Positions 31,171-39,965 of a stretch of DNA of 64,000 nt are shown in pieces. Position numbers and translations under genes: made by a program. The DNA is from PALSA-1335 sp965231025 (GTDB taxonomy: Bacteria; Patescibacteriota; Gracilibacteria; UBA1369), in contig OZ246407.1 in the NCBI GenBank assembly GCA_965231025.1, positions 1,116,001 to 1,180,000 of the forward strand, in the 5' to 3' direction. Numbering within the stretch: position 1 is the stretch's first letter; each line of letters opens with the position of its first letter. The notes under the pieces are model-generated. The model saw nothing but the letters and a program-made list of their open reading frames with translations, made no database searches and had not been told where the DNA came from.

Positions 31171-33924
31171 CTAGAGTGGCATGGGCTTACCATAATATAT
31201 ATTGTAGATCGTTCCGGCCAGTTCGATCATCTTCTTTTCCGTCAGATCGCCCAGCGCATTCGCCTTCACCACACCCTGGGAAACGGTATAGAGATTTTCG
31301 CCGATATACAGGACGCGTTGGATAAGCTTTTCGTAGTTGGTATAACCGTTGGTCTTCATATCCGCCTCGTCCTGCGCGTTATAGTGGGTGATCTTTCCTT
31401 TCAGCTTGAATCCGTCGGTCAGGTTCACGGTATAAACGTACGCTCCGTCAAAAACCGGCCTGGTGTAGGAACTGTCGAGGGAAACGCAGCTGTTCGCCCC
31501 GTCGCAATCGGCCGTGCACACCTTAATGCCGTTCGTCACGGTGCATGAACTTGGAACGCAAATCTTCTGGCAGGATGTCGGACAACTGGAATATTTGTAA
31601 TCGGTGCACGCCACAGCGTCAGGAGTCCCGTACACGGTGATCGGCAGAGCCAAGAGCTGCTTGTTCTTATCGAACAGCAGAGCTTTATGGTTATAGCTCA
31701 CATCACTGCTGGTCCCTCGTTCACCGATGACCTCCTTGAACATCTCCTTTGGGTTCGCCAGATCAGTGACGTCGAACATACTGATCTTGAAGCCTTTTTT
31801 GGCGTCATAGGGCAGGAAATCCGAATCCGGATCCACCAGGGTCTCATCGATGTCATCGCCAAACCCGAGGATATGATTGTCGTCGTACGGCTGCAAATAA
31901 TTGCTGTATCCAGGAATCTTCAGTTTCCCGGTAATCTTTGGAGCACGTGGATCGCTCAAATCCAGAACAAAGAACGGATCAACACGCTTGAAAGTGACGA
32001 GATACGCCTTGTTCCCCATAAAACGCGCGGAATACAGCTTTTCACCCGGAGCAATATTCTCAATCTTTCCGGTCAGGAACATATTGGAATCCAAAACATA
32101 AAGATTGCTGTTGATCTGAGACCCGGGGACGTACTCGTTTTTCGTGGTCACGATGCGGAAGTATCCGTTAGACTCGTCCATGCTGAACTGATTGAGGAGC
32201 TGCCCCGGAACTTTTCCTTTATTCTTGTACTCAATGGTCCCGCTTCCCAGCGCGAACCGGTACACGGAAGTACCATAATCGCCGTAGGAACGGTAATACC
32301 CTCCGCCCCAGTCGTTCGCGGCCACATACAGATTGCTCTGCGAAGCATAAATGTTGTCGGAACTTCCCACGATGACGCTCCTGGAAACATCTTTGGTGAG
32401 GTCGTTGAGAGGAACGGCGGCGGTGATCAAATAGTTGAAGTTCCGCTCTTTCGGCAGAATGCGGATCTTGGAACATGGAGCGACCATTTCCTCGGCACCA
32501 TTTTTGGTATCAAGCATTTTTGGAACAATCGAGTCGGCCGGAACCTCGGGAGCGGTTGTTGATCCGGTGGCGGAATCCGTCATCATCGGATAATCGTAGT
32601 ATATAACCGGCGAATAACTGTGGTTCATGACCATATACAGGGTATTGCCGATCTTCCTGGAAGTATTGTAGTACCCGTCAAACTCAACGGCTCTCTTCAC
32701 CAACGGCTTTGTTCTGTCGGTAATGTCCAGTACGAAAACCTTCGTGCGGTTATTGTTGTAGTAAGGAGGATAAATCATGCTGCTCGGAGCCATTTTTCCG
32801 GTCGCATCCATTGGTACCGCGGTCAGATCTTTGTAATCCGATCCGATAACGGTCAACGTGTTGGCGTCCACGTACATCTCCGACGGAGTGAACGTTTCGT
32901 TGGCATCCCCAAGAGTAAAATTCACGAGCTCCTTCATATTCTCCGCCGGATAAGCCTCCACCACGCGGAGTTCGCTCCCCTTGATGATATAGATAAACTT
33001 GCCGTCGTTCTTGATGACATCCGCTTCGTCAACACCGGCCACCTGCAAATTGGTGGTTGAAAAATCCGTCGCGGAACCCGCGGAGGTCGAAGAAGTTGCC
33101 GCGCTGTCAGCCGCTGCCGGAGCAGCCGCCGGCATTGGAGCAGCTTCACCCGCCATCGGTTCAGCCATTTTAAGCATCTCCCCGCTGCCCATTCCCTCCG
33201 GATAATACGATCCGTAAGAGTTAAAGTATGCGTTCTGCTCGTCAAAACGTTTTTTCAGATCAACGCAGGTCGGCACGGTGACAAAGTCATCCCCCACAAC
33301 CTCGCTGTAGGTTCTGGAAGGCTTGTCCGTAACATCGGCCTTCAAACGGTACACCATTTCGGCCATGGCATCCCTCTGGACTTTTTCGTCAAAAAACTCC
33401 ACGGAAAGAGGAATGTCATTCTTGCTTTCCAAAGCGGTAACGTAAGGCTTGAACCACTGTCCTCCCCCGGCACCTTCCTTCAGACCGTAAGCTTTGACGA
33501 TAATTTTTGACGCCTCGGAAAAATTAATGGTGTCACCCGGCTTGAAGGTACCATCCGGATAACCTTCAACAATCCCACGGGACTTCGCCTCACAAACATA
33601 AGGGGCAAACCAATCGGTCGTCACATCCGGAAAACAGTTGGCACCCTTGAGATCCTTATAAAGGGACCCGACAATGATTTTAATAAATTCGGCGCGGTTG
33701 ATCTCCGACGAAGGACGATACGTGCCGTCGGGATACCCCTGAACCACGCCGTTTTCCTTGAGATAACCGATCGCATCCGCATTCACGAAGGTCGTGGAAA
33801 CGTCCGGAAACGTATTGGCGGGGTCCGGTGTTGACGTCGTGGTCTGCGCCATCGCCGTCGGCAAAAGTCCGATGACAAAAAGCATGAGCACGGCCGAGTG
33901 CAAAGTACGGGAGAATGTCTTCAT
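31171..33924 (-). CDS. Secreted SLH-domain protein with a C-terminal beta-propeller
   Basis: The ATG at 33924 gives a signal peptide ending AMA (residue 26). Residues 38-195 hold two clear SLH repeats (GYPDGTYRPSSEINRAEF, GYPDGTFKPG) and a degenerate third, which bind cell-wall polymer. After an Ala/Pro/Ser-rich linker (255-285), residues 288-905 match the beta-propeller family of COG4880 (TTNLQVAGVDEADVIKNDG is the family start). A 42-residue insertion at 772-813 carries eight cysteines, probably disulphides. It is presumably an S-layer-attached surface protein; its ligand is unknown. 917 residues. Confidence 0.85.
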   Translation of the reverse strand: MKTFSRTLHSAVLMLFVIGLLPTAMAQTTTSTPDPANTFPDVSTTFVNADAIGYLKENGVVQGYPDGTYRPSSEINRAEFIKIIVGSLYKDLKGANCFPDVTTDWFAPYVCEAKSRGIVEGYPDGTFKPGDTINFSEASKIIVKAYGLKEGAGGGQWFKPYVTALESKNDIPLSVEFFDEKVQRDAMAEMVYRLKADVTDKPSRTYSEVVGDDFVTVPTCVDLKKRFDEQNAYFNSYGSYYPEGMGSGEMLKMAEPMAGEAAPMPAAAPAAADSAATSSTSAGSATDFSTTNLQVAGVDEADVIKNDGKFIYIIKGSELRVVEAYPAENMKELVNFTLGDANETFTPSEMYVDANTLTVIGSDYKDLTAVPMDATGKMAPSSMIYPPYYNNNRTKVFVLDITDRTKPLVKRAVEFDGYYNTSRKIGNTLYMVMNHSYSPVIYYDYPMMTDSATGSTTAPEVPADSIVPKMLDTKNGAEEMVAPCSKIRILPKERNFNYLITAAVPLNDLTKDVSRSVIVGSSDNIYASQSNLYVAANDWGGGYYRSYGDYGTSVYRFALGSGTIEYKNKGKVPGQLLNQFSMDESNGYFRIVTTKNEYVPGSQINSNLYVLDSNMFLTGKIENIAPGEKLYSARFMGNKAYLVTFKRVDPFFVLDLSDPRAPKITGKLKIPGYSNYLQPYDDNHILGFGDDIDETLVDPDSDFLPYDAKKGFKISMFDVTDLANPKEMFKEVIGERGTSSDVSYNHKALLFDKNKQLLALPITVYGTPDAVACTDYKYSSCPTSCQKICVPSSCTVTNGIKVCTADCDGANSCVSLDSSYTRPVFDGAYVYTVNLTDGFKLKGKITHYNAQDEADMKTNGYTNYEKLIQRVLYIGENLYTVSQGVVKANALGDLTEKKMIELAGTIYNIYYGKPMPL

Positions 33925-34045
33925 AGAGATTCCGTAAAAAAATGTAAAACCTTTTTCTGTCAGATATAATGTATTGTCTAACAAAAATTACGGAAAATCC
34001 AATTTTTGGTTTGAAGACACCGGGGAAATGTTTTTTAATTCGTAC

Positions 34046-34348
34046 TCAGACCGCACCGGAAACACGGTTAAAGTAAGGATCATCCTCCCCGTCGGTTTCC
34101 AAAGTAACCGCCGGATAGACCCCGCTTTTCTCAGCCGGAGGTACCGTATCGTTCTCATTCTCGGACTCAGCGGCGCCGTCAAACGCACGCTGCAGGGCCC
34201 CCGAAAAAAACTGCCGGGAATTTTCCAGCTCCTCGCGAAGCTCGGCCAAATCAACGCCCTCAAGGCGCAACTTTTGTTTGGGTTCGTTGCATGAACCGTC
34301 GTGGTCCGGTGTTCCCTCGCAGGGAAAGTGTGGATGTGATGTGCCCAT
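34046..34348 (-). CDS. Unknown small acidic protein, 100 residues
   Basis: Start at ATG 34348. The N-terminus has two cysteines and several His residues (MGTSHPHFPCEGTPDHDGSC), the middle is helical, and the C-terminus is acidic (ETDGEDDPYF). No family is recognised and there is no signal peptide. It stands alone upstream of the SLH/beta-propeller gene. It is short and without homologues I know, so it could be spurious. Confidence 0.45.
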   Translation of the reverse strand: MGTSHPHFPCEGTPDHDGSCNEPKQKLRLEGVDLAELREELENSRQFFSGALQRAFDGAAESENENDTVPPAEKSGVYPAVTLETDGEDDPYFNRVSGAV

Positions 34349-34391
34349 GATAGAAAAATAAAAGAATAAAACGTGATGCTGAAGGGTAAAC

Positions 34392-34419
34392 AAAAAATCC
34401 CGCGGTTGTCTGCGGGATT
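34392..34419 (-). terminator. Terminator-like hairpin
   Basis: AATCCCGC (34396-34403) and GCGGGATT (34412-34419) form an 8-bp stem with an 8-nt loop. The T-run is on the minus strand. No obvious minus-strand gene lies upstream of it, so it may be an attenuator for the 100-residue gene or a barrier against antisense transcription. Confidence 0.5.
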
Positions 34420-34535
34420 GAAGTTTTTTCAGCGGTTATAAAAAACTAGTCTCGCAGATGGCGGGAAATAATAATAAGACCAGTGTTGAGAAAAGTTTTC
34501 ATAAACTTTCGTTAGTAAAACTACTTTAGCATCAC

Positions 34536-34551
34536 CTTGACCCAAGTCAAG
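34536..34551 (+). promoter_or_regulatory. Inverted repeat with a -35-like box before the 279-residue gene
   Basis: CTTGAC and GTCAAG flank CCAA, making a 16-bp inverted repeat. Its left arm contains TTGACC, which with CACAAT (34560-34565) at 17-bp spacing could be a promoter with an operator. The ATG is at 34588. Confidence 0.35.
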
Positions 34552-34587
34552 AAAAACGTCACAATCAACCCCTTTAATAGCCACGCC

Positions 34588-35427
34588 ATGAAAGGAACGA
34601 GTCCCGAATCGGGTGAAAACCACGAAGGGTTCCTGCGGCAACTCCGGACACTCAATAAACAACGTGCGCAGTTCCTCTATCACAAAACGCAGATGGACCC
34701 GGACGGAATGGAAGAGTACCTGAACCGGGAACCGGCAGCTTTTGAAAAGTTCGCAAACTCTTTTATACTCGAATGCGCGCTGGAGTCCCTCGTCAACGGC
34801 GACGCCTACTTGGGTGCCCACGGCATTGCCCGAAGAATGGAGGAAAATCCGGCCCTCAGGCACCGCCTGATTCTGGAACTTTTCCAGAAACTCTTCGCCG
34901 AAGAACTCTACAACAGCGAATGGGACCTCGATCTTGCGAACGCCCACAACAATGACGGATTCAGAGCGTCCATCGCCAAACTGAAGGCATTGGTCCTGTT
35001 CTTCGGAAACGACCCCTCAATCATCGAAGGAATAAAAACCAGGTTCTGTCTGGCACTCGCGGCAGAAGGACTCACCAACGGCATGGAAATCCCTGACAGG
35101 CTCATCGCCATGCTCCCTGCCCGCGAAAAAAAAGAGTTCGGGGAAGCGATCCTTAGAAATGAGAGACAAAAAAAGGAAGAGGACCCCGATCAAAATCTCC
35201 GCATATTCATCAGCATGGGAGAGATCGACCAGTCCGTCCTCCTCCTCTCCGGAGAAGCAAAAAAAAGAGTTGTCGCCACGCTCCGGGAATCCCTCGCCGA
35301 CAGATTCAGTGATATCGAAAGACAGGTGATCCGGGAGGAAAAGGACAAAATCCGCCTCGGTCTCGTCGAACTCCTTGAAAAATACCCCGACCCGGGCCGG
35401 ATCATAGAAGCCCTTTTGCTGCCCTAA
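34588..35427 (+). CDS. Unknown helical protein, 279 residues
   Basis: No family is recognised. The ATG at 34588 (MKGTSPESGENHEGF) is preferred over the one at 34537 because the candidate promoter overlaps the longer reading. The protein is charged and predicted almost entirely alpha-helical, with no signal peptide or membrane helix. It precedes carA by 82 bp but carA has its own promoter. Confidence 0.6.
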   Translation: MKGTSPESGENHEGFLRQLRTLNKQRAQFLYHKTQMDPDGMEEYLNREPAAFEKFANSFILECALESLVNGDAYLGAHGIARRMEENPALRHRLILELFQKLFAEELYNSEWDLDLANAHNNDGFRASIAKLKALVLFFGNDPSIIEGIKTRFCLALAAEGLTNGMEIPDRLIAMLPAREKKEFGEAILRNERQKKEEDPDQNLRIFISMGEIDQSVLLLSGEAKKRVVATLRESLADRFSDIERQVIREEKDKIRLGLVELLEKYPDPGRIIEALLLP

Positions 35428-35457
35428 ACACTACCGAATCATCACCATTCAAAAACC

Positions 35458-35486
35458 TTGCTCCCCCAGTGCAGGAAAGCTATAGT
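35458..35486 (+). promoter_or_regulatory. Promoter of carA
   Basis: TTGCTC (35458-35463) and TATAGT (35481-35486) are spaced by 17 bp. The leader to the ATG at 35510 is about 17 nt. Confidence 0.55.
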
Positions 35487-35509
35487 GTGCAGGAACTAAC
35501 CCCAGATAC

Positions 35510-36631
35510 ATGAAAAAAGGCCGGCTCGTCCTCAAGGATGGTACCAGTTACGAAGGTTACATCTTTGGTGCGGAAAAAAGCACCGCGGGCGAAGTCGTTT
35601 TTTCAACGGGCATGGTGGGATACCCCGAAAGCCTGACCGACCCCTCGTTCCAGGGACAGCTTTTAACGTTCACCTATCCCCTTGTGGGCAATTACGGCGT
35701 ACCCGATGAAAAACTGGATAAATATAAAATCAGCAAAGTGTTTGAAAGCGGCCGCATCCACGCCAAGGGGCTGATCGTGGGTGAATATTCGCAAAACTAC
35801 AACCACTGGAACGCCGCACGAAGCTTAAGCGCGTGGCTCAAGGAAGAGGGCATAACCGGCATCACCGGAATCGACACCCGTGCGCTCACCCAGCTTTTGA
35901 GGGACAAAGGGTCACAGCTCGGGAAAATTCTGGTTGAAGACAAAGATGTTCCAGAATACAACCCAAACACCTATAACATCGTGGAGGAGGTCAGCCTCAA
36001 AAAGCCCAAAATCTACAAAGCAGGGCGGAGCTACGGCGACGTGCCATCCTCAAGCAGAGGGGGCCCAAAACGTATTATCATGATCGACTGCGGAGTCAAA
36101 AACAACACCATCCGCAACTTTTTAAACCGCGACATCACCGTCATCCGCGTGCCATGGAACTATGACTATTTTGCCCCGGGCGCACGCGCGACCATCGGCA
36201 AATTCCACGGCGTGTTCATCTCCAACGGCCCGGGCGACCCGGCCATGTGCAAAGAGACGATAGCCATAATCCAAAAAGGTTTCGAGGAAAAAATCCCGAC
36301 CTTTGGAATCTGCCTGGGCAACCAGCTCATGGGGCTGGCCGCCGGCGCGAAAACGTATAAACTCCGCTACGGCAACCGCGGCCAGAACCAGCCCTGCGTG
36401 GACCTGGAAACCGGGCGCTGCTACATGACGTCCCAGAACCACGGCTTCGCCATCAATCCGAAAACTCTGCCAAAGGACTGGAAAGTCTGGTTTGAAAACG
36501 CCAACGACAAAACCGTGGAAGGGATAAAGCACAAGAAACTCCCCTTCTTTTCCGTACAGTTCCACCCTGAAGCCTCACCCGGCCCGATGGATACTGAATA
36601 CCTTTTCGATACATTCGTAAAAACTTTATAA
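35510..36631 (+). CDS. carA: Carbamoyl-phosphate synthase small subunit
   Basis: CarA hydrolyses glutamine and channels ammonia to CarB to make carbamoyl phosphate for PyrB. The N-terminal domain (LKDGTSYEGYIFG, VFSTGMVGYPE) and the class I glutaminase domain are complete, with SNGPGDP, catalytic C268 in GICLGNQ and the His/Glu of FHPEASPGP. 373 residues is typical. carB is not downstream; the next gene is an SLH protein 26 bp away, which is unusual. Confidence 0.95.
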   Translation: MKKGRLVLKDGTSYEGYIFGAEKSTAGEVVFSTGMVGYPESLTDPSFQGQLLTFTYPLVGNYGVPDEKLDKYKISKVFESGRIHAKGLIVGEYSQNYNHWNAARSLSAWLKEEGITGITGIDTRALTQLLRDKGSQLGKILVEDKDVPEYNPNTYNIVEEVSLKKPKIYKAGRSYGDVPSSSRGGPKRIIMIDCGVKNNTIRNFLNRDITVIRVPWNYDYFAPGARATIGKFHGVFISNGPGDPAMCKETIAIIQKGFEEKIPTFGICLGNQLMGLAAGAKTYKLRYGNRGQNQPCVDLETGRCYMTSQNHGFAINPKTLPKDWKVWFENANDKTVEGIKHKKLPFFSVQFHPEASPGPMDTEYLFDTFVKTL

Positions 36632-36657
36632 AAACCTTTATCACCTAGCCAAAATTT

Positions 36658-38997
36658 ATGAAAAAGGATCACATTATCTCGGGCCTGAGCATCATCGCAA
36701 TAAGCGCGGCGACATTCGGGCAGTTGGCGTTCGCACAAACGGCAACCAGTACAACAAACCTGGCGCAGCTTGTTCCTGCCGACATCGACCAGTATATGGA
36801 ATTCAATACCGGCGTCGCCAACCCGTTCGGTGAAATGCTCACCGCCATGTTCGACAATTTCAGCCTCGCAAGCGGAGACGGCATGACCGAGGAAGAAGTT
36901 CTGTCCATGAAAGAAATTCTCAGCAGCGAACTCAAGAGCAACACCATCAGCGTCGCCACAAAAAACGTCATGCAAAAATCGGAATACAGTGATTACAGCT
37001 ACCCAGTGGCCGAAGCATACGCCTCATTACGGATAACCCAGGAAGACTTCAATAAAATAATCACACTCATCGGCACCAATGTAACGAAGGAAACCATCAA
37101 CGGGATGACGGTCTACACCAGTTCACCCGACACCTGGTTCACCATGGTCGGCGACCTTGCGGTAGTGACAAGCACGAAAGAAAGAATGACCGGCCTCCTG
37201 GATATGTACACCAAGCAGACGGGAACACCACTGTCCCGGAACGAAAACTACATGGCCGTCCGCGGCAAAGATCTTCCTGGAAGTTTCATGAACATGTACA
37301 TCAACCCCGACCAATACCTCACCACCATGGACGGAGTGGCGGATATGACGGGCGCATTCGGCGGTTTACTCAGCGCGGAGAAAGAACTCCTCGGAGCGCT
37401 CAAGGCTGAAGGCGTAAGCGTAAGCCAAACCGGCACCGGTTTTCAATTCAGCGTTTATGTGAAAGGAGACGGCGCAAAACTCACCCAGCTCAACCTCAAC
37501 TTTGACCGCTACAATTTTGTCCCTGAACTCTACAAATACGTGAACAGCAGCAACATCATGCTCTTTGGCGAAGAAAGTAACCTCAGAGTAAAAGTTCAGG
37601 ACATGCTGAAACTCTTCATGACCGACGCAACGGCAAGCGACGAATTCACCCAATGGAAAGCAGCCTTCAAAACCGATTCAGGAATGGATTTCGACACGGA
37701 TTTTCTTCCTCTTTTCAACGGGAAATACTCAATGAGCATCCACAAAACCAACCAGATCTATCCGGCAGTAACCCTCATGTTCGACGTAAGGAACAACAGG
37801 GACAAGGCAATTGAGGTCCTGCAAAAAACCATGAACTACGCCGAAAAATCATTCAACGCCATGGAAAAAGAGTCCGGCACCGATTTCTTCAACAGGACGA
37901 CAAAGTCATTCAACGACGTATCGTACTACGAACTCACCTTCGACCCCACCAAAATGCCCGATGCCGATCCTGAACTCTCGAACCTTCCTCCGGAAAAAAT
38001 CGTCCTCAACGTCCACGCGACCATTACCAGCCAGGGATTTCTGATCATCACCAATGCCGCAAACGTCACGGACGTATTTACGACCGATGGAAACGGAATG
38101 CTCAATAACACCAACTTTAACGCCGCATTCACCAACCGCGAGGAAACAACGGCCGGAATCGGATACATGAGCATCGATGGCATCCAGGACTATGCCAACA
38201 TGCTCATGGGAGATCTATCCGCGCCTGCCGAAGTCTCCAGTTTCTTCAACGGCCTGCTCGACCCATGGCATGATGCCTACACCAAAGCCTACGCCACCAT
38301 GGATTCGACCTGGGCGACGGGATTCGTAAATGTAGACACCGCCGGTCTCGGAAAATATCCCGAACTCTTCCAGACATACATGGGGGTGAGTTCCCAATAT
38401 GACTACACCGACTATATTCCCCAGCCTTCCCGGTCCTTCTGCGACGTGGACTCCAACGACTGGTTTGCCCCTTACGTTGACGACCTTTCCAAAAACTACA
38501 TCGTCAACGGCTACCAGGACGGCTGCTTCAGGCCCGCCAACGCCATCACCCGTGCGGAATTCATCAAGATGGTGGTCGCTGCAAAAGGCTCAAGCGACAC
38601 TATCTATGCGGACTATAACAAACGGTATTTCACCGACGTCTCCAGCAATAACGACGGATCGGAATGGTACACCTATGACGTCAATTACGCCGGAGCCATG
38701 CACTACATCAACGGCTACCCCGACGGATCGTTCCATCCAAACTCCCCGATCACCCGTGCGGAAGCCGTCCAGATCCTCTTCAATATCAGTGACCGGTTGT
38801 CAGGTCAGGAATGGACTGAAGACTTTACCGACGTAAACGACGGCGACTGGTTCTCCTCCGCGGTCAAATGGGCTCTCTTCAAACAAATCGTCTCCGGGAC
38901 CACGGCAACGACATTCGAACCGAACCGCAACATCAACCGCGCGGAAGCGGCAAAAATCATCAAACTCTTCCGCGACATGGAAATGGGTTTAATGTAA
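36658..38997 (+). CDS. Secreted protein with three C-terminal SLH domains (DUF3352-like)
   Basis: The N-terminus MKKDHIISGLSIIAISAATF to about residue 26 (AFA) is a signal peptide. Residues 30-570 resemble the DUF3352 family (secreted, beta-strand-rich, with VPADIDQYMEFNTG and repeated LxGDLAVVTS-like strands); this assignment is moderate. Residues about 585-775 contain three SLH repeats (DWFAPYVDDL, GYQDGCFRPANAITRAEF, GYPDGSFHPNSPITRAEA, then FEPNRNINRAEA). The SLH block is at the C-terminus, opposite to the protein at 31171. It follows carA by 26 bp. Confidence 0.82.
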   Translation: MKKDHIISGLSIIAISAATFGQLAFAQTATSTTNLAQLVPADIDQYMEFNTGVANPFGEMLTAMFDNFSLASGDGMTEEEVLSMKEILSSELKSNTISVATKNVMQKSEYSDYSYPVAEAYASLRITQEDFNKIITLIGTNVTKETINGMTVYTSSPDTWFTMVGDLAVVTSTKERMTGLLDMYTKQTGTPLSRNENYMAVRGKDLPGSFMNMYINPDQYLTTMDGVADMTGAFGGLLSAEKELLGALKAEGVSVSQTGTGFQFSVYVKGDGAKLTQLNLNFDRYNFVPELYKYVNSSNIMLFGEESNLRVKVQDMLKLFMTDATASDEFTQWKAAFKTDSGMDFDTDFLPLFNGKYSMSIHKTNQIYPAVTLMFDVRNNRDKAIEVLQKTMNYAEKSFNAMEKESGTDFFNRTTKSFNDVSYYELTFDPTKMPDADPELSNLPPEKIVLNVHATITSQGFLIITNAANVTDVFTTDGNGMLNNTNFNAAFTNREETTAGIGYMSIDGIQDYANMLMGDLSAPAEVSSFFNGLLDPWHDAYTKAYATMDSTWATGFVNVDTAGLGKYPELFQTYMGVSSQYDYTDYIPQPSRSFCDVDSNDWFAPYVDDLSKNYIVNGYQDGCFRPANAITRAEFIKMVVAAKGSSDTIYADYNKRYFTDVSSNNDGSEWYTYDVNYAGAMHYINGYPDGSFHPNSPITRAEAVQILFNISDRLSGQEWTEDFTDVNDGDWFSSAVKWALFKQIVSGTTATTFEPNRNINRAEAAKIIKLFRDMEMGLM

Positions 38998-39020
38998 TCC
39001 GCCGTTCAACCAAAGAAAAG

Positions 39021-39045
39021 AAAAACCCCCGTCTTGCGACGGGGG
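39021..39045 (-). terminator. Strong hairpin terminator on the minus strand
   Basis: CCCCCGTC (39026-39033) and GACGGGGG (39038-39045) form an 8-bp stem with a TTGC loop. A T-run follows only on the minus strand. It would end a minus-strand transcript coming from the RNA candidate at 39144-39377; it does not look like a terminator for the plus-strand SLH gene. Confidence 0.75.
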
Positions 39046-39143
39046 TGAAATTCCGGTCCTTATGAGAACTCAGGGAAAGAAAATTTGTGAGCGCTCAAGG
39101 TTTTTTTGTTTTTTTTGGAATTTGTTTTAAGGCTGACTGACCC

Positions 39144-39377
39144 TATACTTGCTGAGTTTTGGCTGATTTTTCCAGTGGGGCCAACCACCGTCCGTTGGTG
39201 TGCCCTTAGGCTCCCGAAGAAGCGACGAAGGACACCGGACTGCTGTGAACGGTAGGAGCGGGAGTCACCCGCAATACCATCACCAAGCAAGTATAACCTG
39301 TAAAGGCGGAGAGAAGGTGAAAAGTTCTAGGGTGCCGACTCTCCCCTTATAGCGTGGATGCCGGCCAGTTCACCTTC
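39144..39377 (-). ncRNA. Unclassified structured RNA candidate
   Basis: A 10-bp helix (39144-39153 with 39286-39295) closes a multi-branch domain. Inside are TTGGC/GCCAA (39159 and 39182), a long hairpin of GTCC, GGTGT and CCTT steps (39190-39240) that on the minus strand is capped by a c(UUCG)g tetraloop, and a hairpin with GTGA/TCAC, GGTA/TACC and GCGGG/CCCGC steps (39245-39283). To the right, GAAGGTGAA (39313-39321) pairs with TTCACCTTC (39369-39377) around GCCG/CGGC, and GGAGA (39308-39312) can pair into its loop (39340-39344) as a pseudoknot. The UUCG loop and terminator favour the minus strand. It does not match tmRNA, RNase P, SRP or 6S RNA as I know them. Confidence 0.55.
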
Positions 39378-39629
39378 CCATCAATCTCTGCAGATGTTTT
39401 GTTTTATTTTTGTTTGCGAGATTTTTAAGGAACGTTTTATTTTTGTTTTGAAACGTTGGTGAATGTGCGTTTCCCATCTCCAAGGTTTCACACCATCATA
39501 TCAAAAAAAGATTTATTAGCAAATTTTACACATAGCTATATAACTAGAATATTTTCTAATTTAGAAACGCACCGAAAAAACGGCTTACAAACTGATAAGC
39601 AGTTCTGCCAAATCCCTGGGGAAATTTAA

Positions 39630-39851
39630 CTAACTCACCGAACGCAAAGCTTCCTCAGCGCGGACCTTATCGGTCTCCATGACATAAACCGCGTAGGGAA
39701 TATTTGAATACGTATGGAAAGACGGCCCTTGAATGACACTGCCGGAACTCTCCGGAACCAGTTTTACGTTTAAACCCACCGCTTCAAACAGGCCTTTTAA
39801 CGAAAAAGCATCCATTTCGTTGTCCGCGACATAGATTTTTATCCACTTCAT
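39630..39851 (-). CDS. DUF2007-like small protein
   Basis: The ATG at 39851 gives a 73-residue protein, MKWIKIYVADNEMDAFSLKG and onward, with the alpha/beta pattern of DUF2007 (an N-terminal strand, a helix with an LFEAVGL motif, then strands and a C-terminal helix TDKVRAEEALRS). Members are proposed to bind small ligands or be PII-like; the function is unknown. Its 5' side faces the palindromic promoter at 39907. Confidence 0.6.
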   Translation of the reverse strand: MKWIKIYVADNEMDAFSLKGLFEAVGLNVKLVPESSGSVIQGPSFHTYSNIPYAVYVMETDKVRAEEALRSVS

Positions 39852-39906
39852 AAGGGAAGAATAAAGGGATATCAACCGCACTCTACCACAAATGAAAAAA
39901 TAAATC

Positions 39907-39935
39907 TTGACGGTGAGTATATACTCACCTATACT
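39907..39935 (+). promoter_or_regulatory. Promoter with an 18-bp palindromic operator in the spacer
   Basis: TTGACG (39907-39912) and TATACT (39930-39935) are spaced by 17 bp. The spacer is the palindrome GGTGAGTATATACTCACC (39912-39929), perfect over 18 bp. A dimer bound there would block RNA polymerase. The downstream gene is the 55-residue ORF at 39966. Confidence 0.65.
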
Positions 39936-39965
39936 TAATTTGATGTACAACTTTACGCACCATAT

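Larger units (their letters stand above)
38998..39629. other. Gene-free stretch of 630 bp
   Basis: No convincing coding frame is present. It contains a terminator-like hairpin at 39021-39045, T-rich runs at 39101-39117, the structured RNA candidate at 39144-39377, a 15-mer GTTTTATTTTTGTTT repeated at 39401-39415 and 39434-39448, a hairpin AACGTTT/AAACGTT around 39431-39455, and an AT-rich tract to 39560. It is the largest gene-free region in the window. Confidence 0.8.

Noticed and set aside
34429..34947. Minus-strand open frame of 172 codons
   Set aside because: It overlaps the better supported plus-strand gene at 34588 and reads through its promoter region; no motif supports it.
39308..39345. 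GAGTCGGCACC on the minus strand resembling the tracrRNA 3' end
   Set aside because: No cas, iscB or tnpB gene and no repeat array is present; the match is short.
39560..39600. Resemblance of ACGGCTTACAAACTG to the 3' end of RNase P RNA
   Set aside because: The universally conserved 5' block (GAGGAAAGTCC) and the rest of the core are missing upstream.
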